Assembly (NCBI GenBank): GCA_904394705.1
Contig: CAJFNJ010000021.1
Span: forward strand, 62,001-126,000
Source: Avimicrobium caecorum
GTDB taxonomy: Bacteria > Bacillota > Clostridia > Oscillospirales > Ruminococcaceae
Reading direction: 5' to 3'
DNA: 64,000 nucleotides
Below, in pieces: positions 8,155 through 19,364 of this stretch (its first letter is position 1; the number at the start of each line of letters is the position of its first letter). The translations under genes were made by a program, and so were the position numbers. Below the pieces are notes generated by a model that saw only the letters and a list, made by a program, of their open reading frames with translations, was not told the origin of the DNA and ran no database searches.

Positions 8155-8183
8155 TTGACAACTTCCGTCAGACTGTCTATACT
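8155..8183 (+). promoter_or_regulatory. promoter of alaS
   Basis: Consensus TTGACA (8155-8160), 17 bases, TATACT (8178-8183), immediately before the T-box leader. Confidence 0.8.
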
Positions 8184-8189
8184 GAATCT

Positions 8190-8450
8190 TGTAATGCGAA
8201 TAGAGTCACAGCGTTGACGGGCAGAATTTGCTGACCGCTGCTTCAGAGAGGGTCCTCCTGGCTGAAAGGGACCTGGAAGCGATGGCAATGGGCCGGCCCT
8301 GAGCTCCGGTATGAGGAATACTGGCGTATCCGATGCGTTAGATCGGCTTCAAGAGGCAGCGGAGGAAGATCTCCGGTGCAATTTGGGTGGTACCGCGGAA
8401 CTGTGAAACCGACAGCTTTCGTCCCAGACTGGGACGGGAGCTTTTTTTAT
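8190..8450 (+). promoter_or_regulatory. T-box leader, alanine-specific, controlling alaS
   Basis: The leader has a stem I region with GCTTCAGAGAGGGTCC on its 5' side and GGGACCTGGAAGC on its 3' side. The loop after GAAGC contains GCA (8285-8287), the best Ala specifier candidate, with GCG at 8279-8281 as an alternative. The T-box core TGGTACCGC starts at 8388. The terminator is at 8414-8448 (CGTCCCAG-a-CTGGGACG plus T7). Uncharged tRNA-Ala should permit read-through into alaS. Confidence 0.88.
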
Positions 8451-8489
8451 TTTCTGTTCGCAAAGAGTCTTTAGGAGGGACAAACGATT

Positions 8490-11153
<2,664 letters not shown>

Positions 11154-11196
11154 TACAGACTGTATAGATACAGTTTTCCGGAAAGGAGCAAGAATT

Positions 11197-11535
11197 ATGG
11201 ATTGTCTGTTCTGTAAGATTGCGGCAGGGGAGATCCCGTCCGCAAAGGTATACGAGGATGACCGGGTTCTGGTATTCAAGGATATTAACCCGGTAGCTCC
11301 GGTGCATCTGCTGGCGATTCCCAAGGAGCATATCCAGTCGGTGGATGCAGTGGATGCTTCCAACTGTGAACTGGTAGGCTATATCTTCACTGTCATCGCC
11401 AAGGTGGCAAAGGAGCAGGGTCTCACCAATGGATACCGGGTTGTATCCAATATCGGAGCGGACGGCGGTCAGAGCGTACCGCATCTGCACTTCCATATCC
11501 TGGGCGGAAAGGAACTGGCCTGGCCTGCCTGCTGA
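11197..11535 (+). CDS. HIT family (HINT-type) nucleotide hydrolase
   Basis: A 112-residue histidine-triad protein beginning MDCLFCKIAAGEIPS and ending with the triad HLHFHILGG. The N-terminal CxxC, with conserved DINPVAPVHLLAIPKEH, is the HINT branch, whose members hydrolyse AMP-linked substrates such as aminoacyl-adenylates. It lies 43 bases after alaS with its own GGAAAGGAG site and probably shares the transcript. That fits removal of aminoacyl-AMP by-products, but this link is inferred. Confidence 0.92.
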   Translation: MDCLFCKIAAGEIPSAKVYEDDRVLVFKDINPVAPVHLLAIPKEHIQSVDAVDASNCELVGYIFTVIAKVAKEQGLTNGYRVVSNIGADGGQSVPHLHFHILGGKELAWPAC

Positions 11536-11566
11536 TCAGGCTCCGGTACAGTAAAAACCATACAGA

Positions 11567-11616
11567 AAAGCAGCAACTGCCTGTGCAAGGATTCGCATGG
11601 GCAGCTTTCTGCTTTA
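11567..11616 (+). terminator. possible hairpin terminator or processing site
   Basis: Two nested arms, AAAGCAG/CTGCTTT and CTGCC/GGGCAG, enclose a 17-base loop between the HIT gene and the phosphoribosyltransferase gene. The following T-run is poor, so partial termination or processing is more likely than a full stop. Confidence 0.35.
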
Positions 11617-11637
11617 ATAAAAAAGGAGAAGTAAAAG

Positions 11638-12174
11638 ATGGAAACTTATAAGCTGCATGTAGCTGGTCTGGAACGTGACCTGCCCATCTGCCCGCTGAAC
11701 GACAATCTGTCCATTGCCGGCTTTGTAATGTTTGGTGATGTGGAGATGACAATCCGCAGCGCGGAGGAACTGCTTAAGCGTGTGGGTGACTTTGATCTGC
11801 TGATCACCGCAGAGTCCAAGGGTATTCCGCTGGCTTACGAAATGTCCCGTCAGTCCGGCAAGAAGTATATCCTTGCCCGCAAGAGCATCAAGCTCTATAT
11901 GCATGACCCTGTGTCCGTTTCGGTGAAGTCGATCACCACAGCTCAGGTACAGACCCTGTACCTGGACAGCACCGATATGGAGCAGATCCGCGGCAAGCGC
12001 ATCCTCATCGTGGACGATGTTGTATCCACTGGTGAGTCGATGCACGCTCTGGAGTGCCTGGTGGAGAAGTCCGGCGGTGTGATTGCCGGCAAGTGCGCTG
12101 TTCTGGCTGAAGGCGATGCCAGAGAGCGTACCGATGTCACCTTCCTGGGTGAACTCCCGCTCTTCTTCAAGTAA
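11638..12174 (+). CDS. type I phosphoribosyltransferase (adenine PRT-like)
   Basis: A 178-residue PRTase. The PRPP-binding motif RILIVDDVVSTGES is at about residues 120-133, and a family segment LLITAESKGIPLAYEMSR lies near 60-77. Such enzymes convert a nucleobase plus PRPP into a nucleotide; sequence resembles the adenine/xanthine PRT group, but the base specificity cannot be read from motifs alone. The start follows AAGGAGAAG. The next gene is comEC, with no purine genes nearby. Confidence 0.82.
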   Translation: METYKLHVAGLERDLPICPLNDNLSIAGFVMFGDVEMTIRSAEELLKRVGDFDLLITAESKGIPLAYEMSRQSGKKYILARKSIKLYMHDPVSVSVKSITTAQVQTLYLDSTDMEQIRGKRILIVDDVVSTGESMHALECLVEKSGGVIAGKCAVLAEGDARERTDVTFLGELPLFFK

Positions 12175-12209
12175 GCTGTGAATCTGTGAGCTAAAGGGGA
12201 AATACCGTC

Positions 12210-14252
12210 ATGAAACGACCGCTGTTCGATGTAGGAATTGCTGTTCTGCTCGGATCAGCGGTCGTTTTGTATGGAAATATATACTGCTATCTGCTGCTTC
12301 CGGTGCTGCTTGCGGCAGCGATGTTCTGTGCGGGCCGGGCAGCAGATCCCCGCTGGAGAAAGGCTGCGGTTTGTGCCCTGAGTGCTGCCGCTTCGATCTT
12401 TCTGATGCTGTCAGTCAGCCTGTCCCTGGAATCGGAACTCAAACCGCTGGATGGAAAGACCGCAGAGGTGACCGGCGTTGTCACAGAGAAGAAAAGCGGA
12501 AATCTGTATGAAGCATACGGCTCTGTATCCACCGAAGCCGGGAGTGCGGAACATATTAAATTCACGCTCTGGAACGCACTGTCCGATGAGCTGGAAGCAG
12601 GGGACAGTTTCCGCTGCACAGCCCGTGTGACCTACGATGATCCCTATACATCGGAATATCGCTCCTCTGCCGGGGAGAGCCGGTTCCTGTTCTGTGCCAC
12701 CGGCGAAGAGATCGAACTGCTGGACAAATCGCTTTACCCGGTCCGTGCTGTGACAGCCAGACTGCGGGCGAAAACAAGTGACCGGCTGATCCATGCCCTG
12801 GGACCCGAAACTGGCAATCTGTTCAGCGCCATCACCACCGGACTGCGCCCGGGATTTGATGACTCGGTGCAGATGATGAAGGACGCTGGTGTCTATCATG
12901 TGCTGGCGATCTCCGGTCTGCATATCGCTGTGTTCTGCCATCTGATCCTGGCGCTTACAAGTGTGCTCCCGCTGCGCCGCCGGCTGCGCAACAGTCTGGC
13001 ACTGCTGTGCCTGTGGTGTCCGGTGCTGCTCTCCGGCGGCAACCATGCAGTGCTCCGGGCGGCAGTGATGTACTCAGTTCTGCTGTTTGGCCGTGTGATC
13101 GGGCGTAAAGCTGATAGCCTTAACAGTCTCGGACTCGCTGTGATCCTGCTGATTCTGATGGACCCGTTTGCGGTGCTTTCCTATGGGTTCCTGCTCTCGG
13201 TGCTGGCGACCCTGGGAATCCTGCTCTATGAGCGTCCCCTCGCCGAATTTCTCAAGAGCCATCTCCCGGCACAGCTCACCGGACGAGTCGGCAGCAGTCT
13301 GATCCATCTGCTTGCCTGTGCCATTGCAGCTCAGTGCCTGACTCTCCCGATCCTGGCAGATATGGATTCCCGCCTGGTTCTCAACGGCATTGTGGCAGGC
13401 ATGCTGATCCTGCCGATGATGACGCCCATGCTCCTGTTGGGGTACCTGCTGATTTCGGCACTCTGGCTGTTCCCGGAGGGCGCAGGTCTGCTGGTGCTTC
13501 CCGCCAGACTGCTGGGCAGTCTGTTCCTGCGGATTGCCGGTTGGTTCTCCGGGCTGCCGTTTATTTTCCCGCTGGATACTCCGGTTTCCAGGACGGTTGT
13601 CCTGCTTATGACCCTGCTGCTGGTGGTAATAACAGCTTTGCCGGTGGCCCGGCGGTTCTTCCGTCCGGCTATGCTGGCAGGTGCCTCCATCTGCTGCCTG
13701 CTGATCGCCTGGGAGCAGTGGGAACTCGCCGGTTCCGTGCAGGTGATCTCCCGGGGCGAGGATCTTATGCTGCTTCAGGATGGCCATGCGGTTGTGCTGC
13801 TGGCAGACCGGGACAGCGAAATGCTGGAGGAGCTCCGCCGGAATGGGGCAGAGCAGATCGATCTGCTCATTGTGGAGAGCTATGCGCCGCTGCAGGCCGA
13901 GGGAACGCTGGAATTGCTGCGGGAATATCCTCCGCTGCAGGTTGCGGCTCCGGACGGCGGTGCAGTGACCAGCTATCTCGAAGCGGTCTGTGATGCACCA
14001 ATCACCAGCCGGGAACAGATCGAAGCGGTGCTGCCGGGGGACCTTCAGCTTCGCTATCAGCGGGGTATGGGCGTGGAAGTTTCCTGCGGTGATATTTTGC
14101 TCTTAAAGTTTCAGGATGTTTATGATATAATAAAACAGTATGAGCCGGATGTTCTGCTTTTGCCGGAACAGAAGGCACAGGTCTACCGGGCGGGAGGCAT
14201 CCGGGTCCGGGAAAACACAGCCGAGCGCACAGAACTGCTGTTCTGGACATAG
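12210..14252 (+). CDS. comEC: ComEC/Rec2-like DNA uptake channel with degenerate lactamase domain
   Basis: A 680-residue membrane protein. It has two N-terminal TM helices, an OB-fold-like DUF4131 region (about 60-170), then the Competence domain with HVLAISGLHIAVFCHL (about 232-247) and about eight further TM helices to residue 500. ComEC carries single-stranded DNA across the membrane during transformation. The C-terminal part lies where the metallo-beta-lactamase-like domain should be. There IDLLIVESYAPLQAEG replaces the usual THPHADH site, so the metal ligands are missing. holA follows 12 bases later, a common comEC-holA arrangement. No comEA or com pilus genes are in this window. Confidence 0.88.
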   Translation: MKRPLFDVGIAVLLGSAVVLYGNIYCYLLLPVLLAAAMFCAGRAADPRWRKAAVCALSAAASIFLMLSVSLSLESELKPLDGKTAEVTGVVTEKKSGNLYEAYGSVSTEAGSAEHIKFTLWNALSDELEAGDSFRCTARVTYDDPYTSEYRSSAGESRFLFCATGEEIELLDKSLYPVRAVTARLRAKTSDRLIHALGPETGNLFSAITTGLRPGFDDSVQMMKDAGVYHVLAISGLHIAVFCHLILALTSVLPLRRRLRNSLALLCLWCPVLLSGGNHAVLRAAVMYSVLLFGRVIGRKADSLNSLGLAVILLILMDPFAVLSYGFLLSVLATLGILLYERPLAEFLKSHLPAQLTGRVGSSLIHLLACAIAAQCLTLPILADMDSRLVLNGIVAGMLILPMMTPMLLLGYLLISALWLFPEGAGLLVLPARLLGSLFLRIAGWFSGLPFIFPLDTPVSRTVVLLMTLLLVVITALPVARRFFRPAMLAGASICCLLIAWEQWELAGSVQVISRGEDLMLLQDGHAVVLLADRDSEMLEELRRNGAEQIDLLIVESYAPLQAEGTLELLREYPPLQVAAPDGGAVTSYLEAVCDAPITSREQIEAVLPGDLQLRYQRGMGVEVSCGDILLLKFQDVYDIIKQYEPDVLLLPEQKAQVYRAGGIRVRENTAERTELLFWT

Positions 14253-14264
14253 GAGGGACTGCGT

Positions 14265-15311
14265 GTGGCGCAGATGAATGAAAAGGAACTGAATCGTGCC
14301 CTGCGCACCGGTCTGCCATCGGGGGTTTTCCTGCTCTACGGAAGCGACCGTTATCTGGTGGAGCGGTATGCGTCCCTGATTGTGGACCGCGCGGTCAAAG
14401 GGGACAAGACCTTCAACTATGAGCGGGTGGACGGAGCCAAGATCGACTTCGACCATCTGTATGACAGCATCCTGACCCTGCCGATGATGGCAGAGCGCCG
14501 GGCGGTGATGCTGGACGATCCGGACATCGATAAGCTGTCTGCCGGGGATCTGGACAAGCTGCTCCAGATTCTGAATGATGCTGTGGAGCCGACGGTGTTC
14601 ATCATTGCCATCAAGCAGAATGAGTTCCTGCCCAAGAAGTCCAGCCGCTGCCGCAAGCTGCTGGAGGCAGTGGACCGTCTGGGCATTGCGGCAGAGCTGG
14701 GGGAGCGCAGTGCGGCGGATCTGGCAGCCTTCGTGATGAAGCGCTGCGCTGCGGCAGGCTGTACCATTTCCCGTGAAAACGCCGATTGGCTGGTATCCAA
14801 GACCACCGGTGAGCTGATCGCGGTGCAGAATGAGACTGACAAGCTTATTGCCTTTACACAGTCCGGAGAGGTATCCCGGGAGGCCATAGACCGCCTGGTG
14901 AGCGCCACTGTGGAGGCTGAGGTGTTCAGTCTGTCCAAAGCGATCCTGGCACGGGATTATGCCAAAGCCCAGGGGATTCTGTCGGCGCTGCTCTATCTAC
15001 GGGAGCCGGCAGTGAATATCCTCTATGTGCTGAGTATGTCCTTTGTGGATCTCAGCCGGGCCAGAGCTGCCATTTCCGCCGGGGTGGAAACCTCCAAAGC
15101 CGCAGCGGATTTCGGCTACAAGGGCAGGGAGTTTGCCATGCGCAACGCCTTCCGGGATTGCCGGAAGCTGCCCCAGCAGTTCCTGCGCCGGGCGCTGGAG
15201 GTACTGGCCCGGGCAGACTTTGAGCTGAAGAGCTCCGGAAACGATGAGAAAATCGTTCTGCAGAAAACCATTACCGAGCTGTTCCTGCTGCTCGGGGAGG
15301 AGAGAGCATGA
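14265..15311 (+). CDS. holA: DNA polymerase III delta subunit
   Basis: A 348-residue clamp-loader subunit. GVFLLYGSDRYLVERYA near the N-terminus corresponds to the degenerate P-loop region; the AAA+-like module is followed by the C-terminal collar domain (FSLSKAILARDYAKAQGIL). It opens the sliding clamp and binds delta prime and tau. The start is GTG 14265 with AGGAGGG seven bases upstream; ATG 14274 is a possible alternative. The stop overlaps the rnmV start by four bases (ATGA). Confidence 0.92.
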   Translation: MAQMNEKELNRALRTGLPSGVFLLYGSDRYLVERYASLIVDRAVKGDKTFNYERVDGAKIDFDHLYDSILTLPMMAERRAVMLDDPDIDKLSAGDLDKLLQILNDAVEPTVFIIAIKQNEFLPKKSSRCRKLLEAVDRLGIAAELGERSAADLAAFVMKRCAAAGCTISRENADWLVSKTTGELIAVQNETDKLIAFTQSGEVSREAIDRLVSATVEAEVFSLSKAILARDYAKAQGILSALLYLREPAVNILYVLSMSFVDLSRARAAISAGVETSKAAADFGYKGREFAMRNAFRDCRKLPQQFLRRALEVLARADFELKSSGNDEKIVLQKTITELFLLLGEERA

Positions 15312-15925
15312 TCCATCTCAGGCAGGCCGTCGTGGTGGAAGGACGGTATGACAAGGCAAAGCTGGCGTCCATACTGGATGCAGTGATTATAGAGACCGGC
15401 GGGTTCCGGATCTTCAAGGATAAGGAGAAGCTGGCAATGCTCCGGGAAATCGCCCGGCGGCAGGGCTTGGTGATCCTCACCGATTCCGATACAGCCGGAT
15501 TCCGGATCAGACGGTACCTGGGCGGCAGCATTCCGAAGGAGCAGATCATCAACGCCTATATCCCGGATATTTTCGGTAAGGAAAAGCGCAAGGACAAGCC
15601 CTCTGCCGAGGGAAAGCTGGGGGTGGAAGGGGTGCCCGCCGAGGTGATCCGCCAAGCGCTGGAACAGGCCGGTGTATTTGCGGAGCCGGCAGAGGAACAG
15701 ACCCGCCGCATCACCAAGACCGACCTGATGGAACAGGGATTTTCGGGCGGGGCAAACAGCTCCCGGCTCCGGGAACGGCTCAAGAAGAAACTGGGGCTCC
15801 CGGAACACCTGGGAACCAACGCCCTGGTGGGAGTGCTGGGGTGTATTCTCAGCTATGAGGAGTTTCTGAAACTTGCGGCGGAGATCCGTGCGGAGGACGA
15901 GTCCGCAGCCGATCCGGCCCGCTGA
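15308..15925 (+). CDS. rnmV: ribonuclease M5
   Basis: A 205-residue protein with an N-terminal Toprim domain: catalytic Glu in AVVVEGRYDK and the acidic pair in ILTDSDTAGFRIRRYL. A DUF4093 C-terminal region (LGLPEHLGTNALVGVLGC) follows. RNase M5 trims the 5S rRNA precursor in Firmicutes with help from ribosomal protein L18. Translation is coupled to holA. The usual partner ksgA is not adjacent here. Confidence 0.9.
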   Translation: MIHLRQAVVVEGRYDKAKLASILDAVIIETGGFRIFKDKEKLAMLREIARRQGLVILTDSDTAGFRIRRYLGGSIPKEQIINAYIPDIFGKEKRKDKPSAEGKLGVEGVPAEVIRQALEQAGVFAEPAEEQTRRITKTDLMEQGFSGGANSSRLRERLKKKLGLPEHLGTNALVGVLGCILSYEEFLKLAAEIRAEDESAADPAR

Positions 15926-15962
15926 ACTATCATAAAAAACGATTAAGAAAGGAGAGCAGGGC

Positions 15963-17306
15963 ATGACATTCAGCAGCATCAGCTTTATCTATCTGTATCT
16001 GCCGCTGGCGATCATTATATTCCGGCTGACGCCTGCCCATCGCCGGGTGGCCTGCCTGACGCTGCTCTCCTGGTGCTATTATCTGCTGGCAAGTGTTCCG
16101 GCGGCACTGATCCTGGCGGCGAACTGCCTGCTGGATTTTGTGCTGCTGAGCTTTCTGGAGCTCTATCTTGCCCGCTGTCCGGATAAGCCGGTGGGGTATC
16201 TGGCCTTCGCTGCCAAGGCGGTGGTGGTCCAGGTCCTGGTGATGGCCTATTCCCACTGGAGCCCCGGAGCCTCACTGGGCGGGTTTGTCTACACCGCTAC
16301 GCTGATCGGCTACCTCTGGGATCACAGCCGGGGTAAGGCGGGGTACTTCCGCTCCTTCTGGGATTATGCGCTGTTTACCACCTTCTTTGCCAAGAGCTAT
16401 CTGGGGCCGGTGGTGCGGTATGACCGGTTTGTCCCGCAGTTTTCCCAGCTGCGCTCCTCGGCAACCCTCATCAGCCGGGGCGCTGTGCAGTTTGTCATCG
16501 GGCTGGCGAAAAAGGCCATCATTGCAGACGGCGCCGTGATCCTCTATCAGGAGCTGGCATCGCTTCCGGTGGAGGAGTACACCTTCTTCTCTGCCTGGAT
16601 GCTGGTCTTTGCCGCTGCGATGGCGATCTTCTTCACCATCTCCGCCTATGGCGATATGGCACGGGGACTCTGTTCCATCTTCTCGCTGGAGGTTCCCCGG
16701 GTGATCTACTATCCCTATCAGGCCAAGAGTGTGGTGGAATGCGTATCCCGCATCAATATGCCCCTCTATGATCTGGTGGTGGAGATTGTCAGCGGCTCGG
16801 CGGAACGGATTCGCCAGCTCCGGCGGTACCGCCACGCCGACACCCGGGAGCTCATTGCGGTTCTGGCGGGAGTTGTAGTGGTGGGGATCTGGTTTGATCC
16901 TGTGCCGCAGGTTCTGCTCTGGGCCGGATTCCTGTTCCTGATGGTTCTGGCGGAGCGGTATCTGTATTTCTGGCTGTTCCGGTATATCCCCGGTCTGCTG
17001 CAGTCCGCCGTGACCTTCGGGCTGTTCCTGTTCAGCCTGGCTCCGCTGGTTCTGCCGCAGTTTCCCAATACCGGAGATCTCATTTCCGTGCTGCTTGGCT
17101 TCTCGGCCCAGCGTATGATCTCCGACGAAACAAGCTATTATCTGGCTTCCAACTATCTTGTGATCCTGCTGAGCCTGCTGTTCTTCACCAGTCTGGCAGA
17201 CCGCCTGACCGGGTTCCTCTCCAAGAAATTCCCGGTGGCGTCTGAATGGGTGATCGCGGTATTCAACGGCTCGCTGCTGATCCTTACCACAGCCCTGCTG
17301 GTGTGA
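15963..17306 (+). CDS. MBOAT-fold membrane protein, catalytic histidines missing
   Basis: A 447-residue, roughly ten-TM protein of the AlgI/DltB-type MBOAT family. It begins MTFSSISFIYLYLPLAI like other members and keeps the YLGPVVRYDRFVPQF block. MBOAT acyltransferases use a conserved His in GLWHG plus an upstream WHISLS. Here these read GIWFDP (about residues 308-313) and INMPLY (about 262-267), so His is replaced by Phe and Asn. The reading frame is intact and both flanks still align. It should be a membrane protein that has lost O-acyltransfer, possibly a carrier or scaffold. The next gene is the DHHW-type partner, also without its catalytic residues. Confidence 0.8.
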   Translation: MTFSSISFIYLYLPLAIIIFRLTPAHRRVACLTLLSWCYYLLASVPAALILAANCLLDFVLLSFLELYLARCPDKPVGYLAFAAKAVVVQVLVMAYSHWSPGASLGGFVYTATLIGYLWDHSRGKAGYFRSFWDYALFTTFFAKSYLGPVVRYDRFVPQFSQLRSSATLISRGAVQFVIGLAKKAIIADGAVILYQELASLPVEEYTFFSAWMLVFAAAMAIFFTISAYGDMARGLCSIFSLEVPRVIYYPYQAKSVVECVSRINMPLYDLVVEIVSGSAERIRQLRRYRHADTRELIAVLAGVVVVGIWFDPVPQVLLWAGFLFLMVLAERYLYFWLFRYIPGLLQSAVTFGLFLFSLAPLVLPQFPNTGDLISVLLGFSAQRMISDETSYYLASNYLVILLSLLFFTSLADRLTGFLSKKFPVASEWVIAVFNGSLLILTTALLV

Positions 17307-17339
17307 GGCTGATTCGATTCTGTATTCAGGAGGTGTCCC

Positions 17340-18485
17340 ATGGCGAAACGAATCTCCGCTATTTTCTTTCTCACTGTGATCTTCTCGGCGTTTGCGGTGC
17401 TGTGCGTCCGTTTTTCAGCGGGCGGCGCCGATGGTCTGACACTGACCCTGCGGGCCCTGGTAGACGGTGAAGTCTCCGCCCAGCTGGAGGAGGCTGCCTG
17501 TGAGAATATGCCGGGGCATTCTATGCTGCACAAACTGGCAGTGGACGCACGGCTGTTCGGCGGCTCTGCTGAGATTGATGGAATCCTGGTGGGGGACACC
17601 ATGCTGATGAAGAATGTCCAGCCGCCGGATGACGAGATCGCCACCAAGAACAAGCAGTCGATCATCGACCTTGCCTCTTTCCAGGAGCATCCCACCTATG
17701 TGATGCTGCTTCCGACCGCCTGTGCCATCAAGCAGCAGGAATTGCCCGAATATATCAATCTGTTCAATCAGCGCAGTTATATCGATTCGGTCTATACAGA
17801 GATGTCCGGTTCGGTTTCGGTGGTGGATACCTATCTGAAGCTCCTCTCGGGCATGGAGGAGTACATCTACTACCGCACCACCGATAACCTCACGGCAAAG
17901 GGCGGCTATCTGGTGTATGAACAGCTGGGCATGCGGCTGGGTATTTCCCCGCTGCGTACCCTGGATCAGTTCGACATCGACTATTCGGATGACTACTTCT
18001 ATGGCGAGCTGTATGAGCAGCTTCCGGTGGACCGGATTCAGCCTGACCGGGTGCTGCTGTACCGCTTTTCCAAGTACCGTCGGGAATACCAGGTGACCCA
18101 TTACGACCATGGGGAAGCCCGGACCTATTACACGCTATTCCCGGAGTTCACAGCCCAGCTTTCCGGCTACAAGGGCGGGAATGACCTGATCCTCGGCGGA
18201 CTTTCGCCGGTGATCACCCTCAAGAGCTCCACCAGCAGTGACAACAGTCTGGTGATCTTCGCGGATGAGACAGTGCTGAGCTATATTCCGTTTCTTCTGG
18301 TGCACTACTCGGACATTGCCATCATCGATGTGGAGCATGCCACACCGGAGGATCTGGCAGCCGTAAAACTGGAGAACTACAACCAGGTGCTCATCGGCGT
18401 TTCGGTGGATACCTTCATGCATGAGGATATGCATACGGTGCTTTCCAGCTATCTGCCCCAGGCCGGAGAAGCCACAGGGAATTAA
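17340..18485 (+). CDS. DHHW/AlgX-like extracytoplasmic protein, catalytic triad missing
   Basis: A 381-residue protein with one N-terminal signal-anchor (AIFFLTVIFSAFAVLCV) and a large outer domain, matching the DHHW family found beside MBOAT genes. Family members carry RTDHHWT-S-LG, whose D/H residues are catalytic in AlgX/AlgJ relatives, and a nucleophile Ser in KDSY. Here the first motif is RTTDNLTAKGGY (about residues 178-189) and the second is FADETVLSYIPFLLVHY, so Asp, both His and Ser are changed while structural flanks persist. It lies 33 bases after the MBOAT gene with an AGGAGGTG site. It probably forms a complex with it, but not as an active esterase or transferase. Confidence 0.78.
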   Translation: MAKRISAIFFLTVIFSAFAVLCVRFSAGGADGLTLTLRALVDGEVSAQLEEAACENMPGHSMLHKLAVDARLFGGSAEIDGILVGDTMLMKNVQPPDDEIATKNKQSIIDLASFQEHPTYVMLLPTACAIKQQELPEYINLFNQRSYIDSVYTEMSGSVSVVDTYLKLLSGMEEYIYYRTTDNLTAKGGYLVYEQLGMRLGISPLRTLDQFDIDYSDDYFYGELYEQLPVDRIQPDRVLLYRFSKYRREYQVTHYDHGEARTYYTLFPEFTAQLSGYKGGNDLILGGLSPVITLKSSTSSDNSLVIFADETVLSYIPFLLVHYSDIAIIDVEHATPEDLAAVKLENYNQVLIGVSVDTFMHEDMHTVLSSYLPQAGEATGN

Positions 18486-18515
18486 AAAAGACCGCTCAGG
18501 TGAGCGGTCTTTTTT
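18484..18515. terminator. bidirectional terminator between the DHHW-like and DUF1275 genes
   Basis: AAAAAAGACCGCTCA-gg-TGAGCGGTCTTTTTT, a perfect stem with A-run and T-run on either side. Confidence 0.85.
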
Positions 18516-18543
18516 GCTGGGGAGAAAGTAATTTACGGGCAGA

Positions 18544-19251
18544 TTACCGGAGGGTATCCCGGTTCTGGGCCAGAATCCACAGGCAGGCACAGAGGGGGAT
18601 GACACAGAACAGGATGGCATAGTTGCCGAAATGCTCGGTGGTGATGCTACCCAGTGCGGCACTGAGGATAAAGATGGCGATGATCCCGTAGTAATGGGTT
18701 GCCTTGCTGCCCTCAGACGGCTGGCGCAGGGCAAAGAAGCGGTAGAAGGCTTCGGTGGCGCTGCGCAGGTTGCCGGTACACATGGTGGAGTTGTAGGCGT
18801 AGGTTTTCAGACGGCGGAATGCCTCCATCTGCAGGCCGCAGAGCACGCCGATCAGCACATTGGCGGCGGTGTTGTACTCGTTGGGCACCAGGGCGGTGAT
18901 GACGGTGAGCAGGATCTCGATGAGCAGGATCGCCTGCTTCCAGTGCAGGAGATTGTGCCGTTCGCAGTAGGTTTTCACCATCTCGGCGAAGTAGACACCC
19001 AAAGCGAAGCAGACAATGGGGATCAGGTATTTGAATGCGCCGCCGAAATCTCCGGCAGCCAGATTCATGCCCAGCCGGGCCATATTGCCGGTCTGACCAT
19101 TGGCAAAAACATGATCCCGTGCCACATAGGAGTAGGTTTCAAAGAATCCGCCTATGATTGTGAGCAGGATGCTGAACAGCAGTGCTTCAGAGGCGTCAAC
19201 AGCCGGTTTCTCAGCGGAAATCGGTACAGTCTTGTTTGTTTTTTCTATCAC
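18544..19251 (-). CDS. YoaK/DUF1275 family membrane protein
   Basis: A 235-residue protein with about six TM helices. The family core is FANGQTGNMARLGMNLA, about residues 55-70, and MCTGNLRSATEAFYRFF follows near 165. DUF1275 proteins are widespread inner-membrane proteins of unknown transport function. I start at GTG 19251 because AGGAAG lies just upstream; a longer frame to 19323 runs through an inverted repeat and looks untranslated. It stands alone, between a terminator and the glycosyltransferase gene. Confidence 0.85.
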   Translation of the reverse strand: MIEKTNKTVPISAEKPAVDASEALLFSILLTIIGGFFETYSYVARDHVFANGQTGNMARLGMNLAAGDFGGAFKYLIPIVCFALGVYFAEMVKTYCERHNLLHWKQAILLIEILLTVITALVPNEYNTAANVLIGVLCGLQMEAFRRLKTYAYNSTMCTGNLRSATEAFYRFFALRQPSEGSKATHYYGIIAIFILSAALGSITTEHFGNYAILFCVIPLCACLWILAQNRDTLR

Positions 19252-19284
19252 AGGTTTGCACTTCCTATATTGTATTCTGGCTGG

Positions 19285-19310
19285 CCCGGACAGACAAAAT
19301 TGTGTCCGGG
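19285..19310. repeat. inverted repeat in the DUF1275 leader
   Basis: CCCGGACA (19285-19292) and TGTCCGGG (19303-19310) lie between a TATAAT-like element near 19335 and the GTG start. It could be an RNA hairpin or the end of upstream transcription. The arms happen to match those of the terminator at 3974. Confidence 0.4.
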
Positions 19311-19364
19311 GCGTTAAATCCAAGTGATATTATAGCATAATCTCCTGGAGCGGGACTGCCAATT

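Noticed and set aside
16880..16930. Frameshift as the cause of the missing MBOAT histidine
   Set aside because: Sequence on both sides of GIWFDP stays in the same frame and keeps MBOAT-like hydrophobic character, so the change is a substitution.
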